Notes under the pieces: generated by a model
The model's input: the letters and a program-made list of their open reading frames with translations, nothing else
Told to the model about the DNA's origin: nothing
Database searches by the model: none
Assembly (NCBI GenBank): GCA_035500455.1
Contig: DATJXG010000368.1
Span: 1 to 7,516, forward strand
DNA: 7,516 nt
Direction: 5' to 3'
Source: DATJXG01 sp035500455
GTDB taxonomy: Bacteria > Acidobacteriota > Terriglobia > Terriglobales > Acidobacteriaceae
Made by a program: the position numbers and the translations under genes
Shown here: piece by piece, positions 5,920-7,516 of the stretch
Position numbering within the stretch: position 1 is the stretch's first letter
Layout: each line of letters starts with the position of its first letter

Positions 5920-6846
5920 ATGTTTCACTCTCGCTCGAATGACGAACTTGCGAATCCAACTCGCCTGAGTTGGAGATGCCAGTTTGCTCTGGCCTGCATT
6001 TACCTCGCAGGCGCGCTCTACTTACTTCCGCAGTCGCTGCACGCGCAACGGGAGAAGATCGTCTGGAGCGGCCAGGAAAAACCGATCGTGCAGCAGATTC
6101 ACGGTCTGCGCAGCCTGCCGGACGAAATCCGCGCCCGCACCACCAAAGACCTGGCGCTGCAGATTCGCCAGCTGCCCGCAACTCCCAACCAGTTGCGGCT
6201 CGCCAACGCTCTGGCCGATCTTTCAACCGAAGGGGATTTCGGCCATGACACCTTGCAGGAGGTAGCCACCACGCTGGCTGACGCGCTGCAAAAGCAGCCC
6301 GCGCCCGATGAACATGGCCGGCCGGCTGCGCCTTATCTCGAGCTGGCGCAATTAGTCCGCTACGAACACGTGCAAACCTCGCTCGAGGCGCCGCAACTCG
6401 CAGCCGCCATGGCCAAGCTGAAGGCCGACGATGAGAAGCGTCAGCAAGCCGACTTCAGCCTCAAAGATCTGCAGGGAAAAGAGTGGACGCTAAAGAGCCT
6501 GCGCGGAAAGGTCGTGCTGGTGAATTTCTGGGCCACCTGGTGCCCGCCGTGCCGCAAGGAAATGCCCGACCTCGATGCGCTCTACCGCCGCTTTCAAAAT
6601 GACGGCTTCGTGGTTCTGGCGATTTCCGACGAGGACGAGCCAAAGGTAAAACAGTTTCTGGCGGCGCGAGACATTACCTACCCGATCCTGCTCGATCCCG
6701 GCCGGAAAGTGAATGAGTTGTTTCAGGTCGATGGAATTCCCAAGAGTTTCGTATACGACCGCGAGGGCAAGCTGGTGACGGAATCGATCGACATGCGAAC
6801 CCAAAGGCAGTTCCTGGAAATGCTGGAGCAGGCCGGACTGAAATAA
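5920..6846 (+). CDS. Secreted TlpA/ResA-like thioredoxin with an N-terminal helical domain
   Basis: A 308-residue exported thiol-disulfide oxidoreductase. A hydrophobic segment (about 21-38) ending in SLHAQ gives a signal peptide or anchor. Residues about 55-170 form a helix-rich, Gln/Ala/Leu-rich region of unknown role. The thioredoxin fold spans about 175-305: ADFSLKDLQGKEWTLKSLRGKVVL (in part 177-200), catalytic WCPPC (207-211, Cys208 and Cys211), and the cis-proline loop GIPKSFVYD (Pro274). The TlpA/AlkylHP-redoxin pattern implies a reductant or oxidant role in the periplasm, possibly in cytochrome c maturation or thiol repair. The frame is open back to 5794, but that stretch reads through the palindromic repeat, so ATG 5920 is preferred even though only a weak GGAT precedes it. 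The stop is 50 bases before the phosphatase gene. Confidence 0.88.
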   Translation: MFHSRSNDELANPTRLSWRCQFALACIYLAGALYLLPQSLHAQREKIVWSGQEKPIVQQIHGLRSLPDEIRARTTKDLALQIRQLPATPNQLRLANALADLSTEGDFGHDTLQEVATTLADALQKQPAPDEHGRPAAPYLELAQLVRYEHVQTSLEAPQLAAAMAKLKADDEKRQQADFSLKDLQGKEWTLKSLRGKVVLVNFWATWCPPCRKEMPDLDALYRRFQNDGFVVLAISDEDEPKVKQFLAARDITYPILLDPGRKVNELFQVDGIPKSFVYDREGKLVTESIDMRTQRQFLEMLEQAGLK

Positions 6847-6866
6847 ACTCTGGCTAGTGCGCTGTC

Positions 6867-6892
6867 CCTTAAGCTCAGGAGGCGAGTTAAGG
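6867..6892 (+). promoter_or_regulatory. Hairpin with the Shine-Dalgarno in its loop, ahead of the phosphatase
   Basis: CCTTAAgCTC (6867-6876) pairs with GAGTTAAGG (6884-6892): 9 base pairs with one bulged G. The 7-base loop AGGAGGC carries a full AGGAGG (6877-6882). Linear spacing from AGGAGG to ATG 6897 is 14 bases, longer than usual, while the stem end is only 4 bases from the ATG. AAGG in the 3' arm is an alternative, weaker ribosome site. The fold may shape translation initiation, or act as a weak end for the thioredoxin transcript. Confidence 0.45.
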
Positions 6893-6896
6893 TACC

Positions 6897-7516
6897 ATGT
6901 TGCCTGTGGACAGCATTCAAACCCTAGCCCCCAGCATCGACGATTACCTTCGCAAGCGGCTGATGCCGGTCGAGGGCGCGATCCCTCAACTGGAGGGCAT
7001 CGATATGTACGGCAACTCTATCCCCGCGGAAAGCGTGGGCGGAGATGTCTTCGAGTACATCAATTTTCAGCAGCGCTATGACATCGATGCCCGCATCGCC
7101 CGGGCCGAAGAGCTGTCCCGGGAATATCTGGTGCCGCTCGCCGGAGCCACCGATGCGCGCAATGAAGTGGATGTGCACGTTCAGTGGATGCGTTCCAAGC
7201 CGGCATACACGGAAACCGACATCATCAACTACCGCAAAGCCAAAAGCTCCGAGCAGGCGAGGGTCGCCGAAAACCTGCACGAACTCTACACCACCGCCGG
7301 GGTGCTGCTGGTGGATGCCCAGGGCCACGGCATCGTGGCGGCGAAGATCGCCTCCTCAGTGCACGACACCTTCCACGCCTTCATGCTCTCCGAACTCGAC
7401 CGCAACGGCAGCGTCACCACCGACCTGTTCGAAAAGCTCAACGTCAGGCTGGCCCAGTCAGTGACCGCGCGCAACGCTCTGGGGCGCAGCCGCGAAGGCA
7501 ACGCCCGCGAGATCGC
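6897..7516 (+). CDS. PP2C/SpoIIE-family serine/threonine phosphatase, N-terminal part
   Basis: The frame is open from ATG 6897 to the right edge, 206 codons, so the gene is partial. Metal-binding motifs of the PPM/SpoIIE phosphatase fold can be seen: ESVGGDVFEY with Asp50 in the GGD motif, and VLLVDAQGHGIVAAKIASS (about 136-154) with Asp140 and the GHG turn. Both are needed for the Mn/Mg centre, so activity is plausible, but the last metal-binding Asp motifs lie beyond the window. About 90 residues separate GGD from DAQGHG, against roughly 20-25 in ordinary SpoIIE domains; the insert (about 56-132) is charged and helix-rich. There is no signal peptide or TM, so the protein should be cytoplasmic. 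Such phosphatases usually act on phosphorylated anti-sigma-factor antagonists (STAS proteins) in partner switching. None is in view, and the ECF pair here is not of that type. Confidence 0.83.
   Translation, partial: MLPVDSIQTLAPSIDDYLRKRLMPVEGAIPQLEGIDMYGNSIPAESVGGDVFEYINFQQRYDIDARIARAEELSREYLVPLAGATDARNEVDVHVQWMRSKPAYTETDIINYRKAKSSEQARVAENLHELYTTAGVLLVDAQGHGIVAAKIASSVHDTFHAFMLSELDRNGSVTTDLFEKLNVRLAQSVTARNALGRSREGNAREI

Noticed and set aside
7045..7464. Plus-strand open frame of 139 codons
   Set aside because: Ser/Pro/Thr-rich shadow frame inside the phosphatase gene, which is open in another frame across the whole stretch with recognisable motifs.

Overview
The window looks like chromosomal DNA from a GC-rich Gram-negative bacterium, most likely an acidobacterium (Koribacter/Terriglobia-like). 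The support is indirect: many exported or membrane proteins, an ECF sigma/anti-sigma pair, a NarL-type kinase without a recognisable sensor domain, and intergenic palindromes built on a 9-bp CGCAAAGGA unit. The taxonomic call is an inference. There are no rRNA, tRNA, transposase, phage or CRISPR features.

Left half, all on the minus strand, read from 4877 down to 1. An ECF sigma factor (4877-4176) overlaps by 4 bases (GTGA) with its zinc-finger anti-sigma factor (4179-3505), whose C-terminal half looks like a TonB C-terminal domain. After a 180-base gap come a two-TM NarL-type histidine kinase (3324-2356) and a Tat-exported serine hydrolase of the class C beta-lactamase/PBP-like family (2326-1163), tightly coupled. 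Then a separate transcription unit with a good sigma-70-like promoter (981-1009) drives a secreted protein of unknown function that runs off the left edge (941-1). This last gene has no usable ATG, GTG or TTG start and appears to begin at CTG.

Middle, 4878-5346: a 469-base divergent intergenic region. It holds the sigma-factor promoter signals, an imperfect hairpin at 5079-5115, a small 6-bp hairpin, and a triplicated 8-bp motif TTCGACAA at 13-14 base spacing.

Right half, plus strand: a small four-helix membrane protein of the isoprenylcysteine/phospholipid methyltransferase type (5347-5763), a 9-bp-unit palindromic repeat (5818-5875), a secreted TlpA-like thioredoxin with an extra helical domain (5920-6846), and the N-terminal part of a PP2C/SpoIIE-type phosphatase (6897 to the right edge). 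The phosphatase has an unusually long insert, and its Shine-Dalgarno sequence sits in a hairpin loop.

Taken together this is a regulatory and envelope-related neighbourhood: an extracytoplasmic-function switch, a two-component kinase and several exported enzymes. No novel multi-gene system can be demonstrated. The most unusual items are the CTG start, the anti-sigma/TonB-C fusion, the phosphatase insert and the SD-in-loop hairpin.
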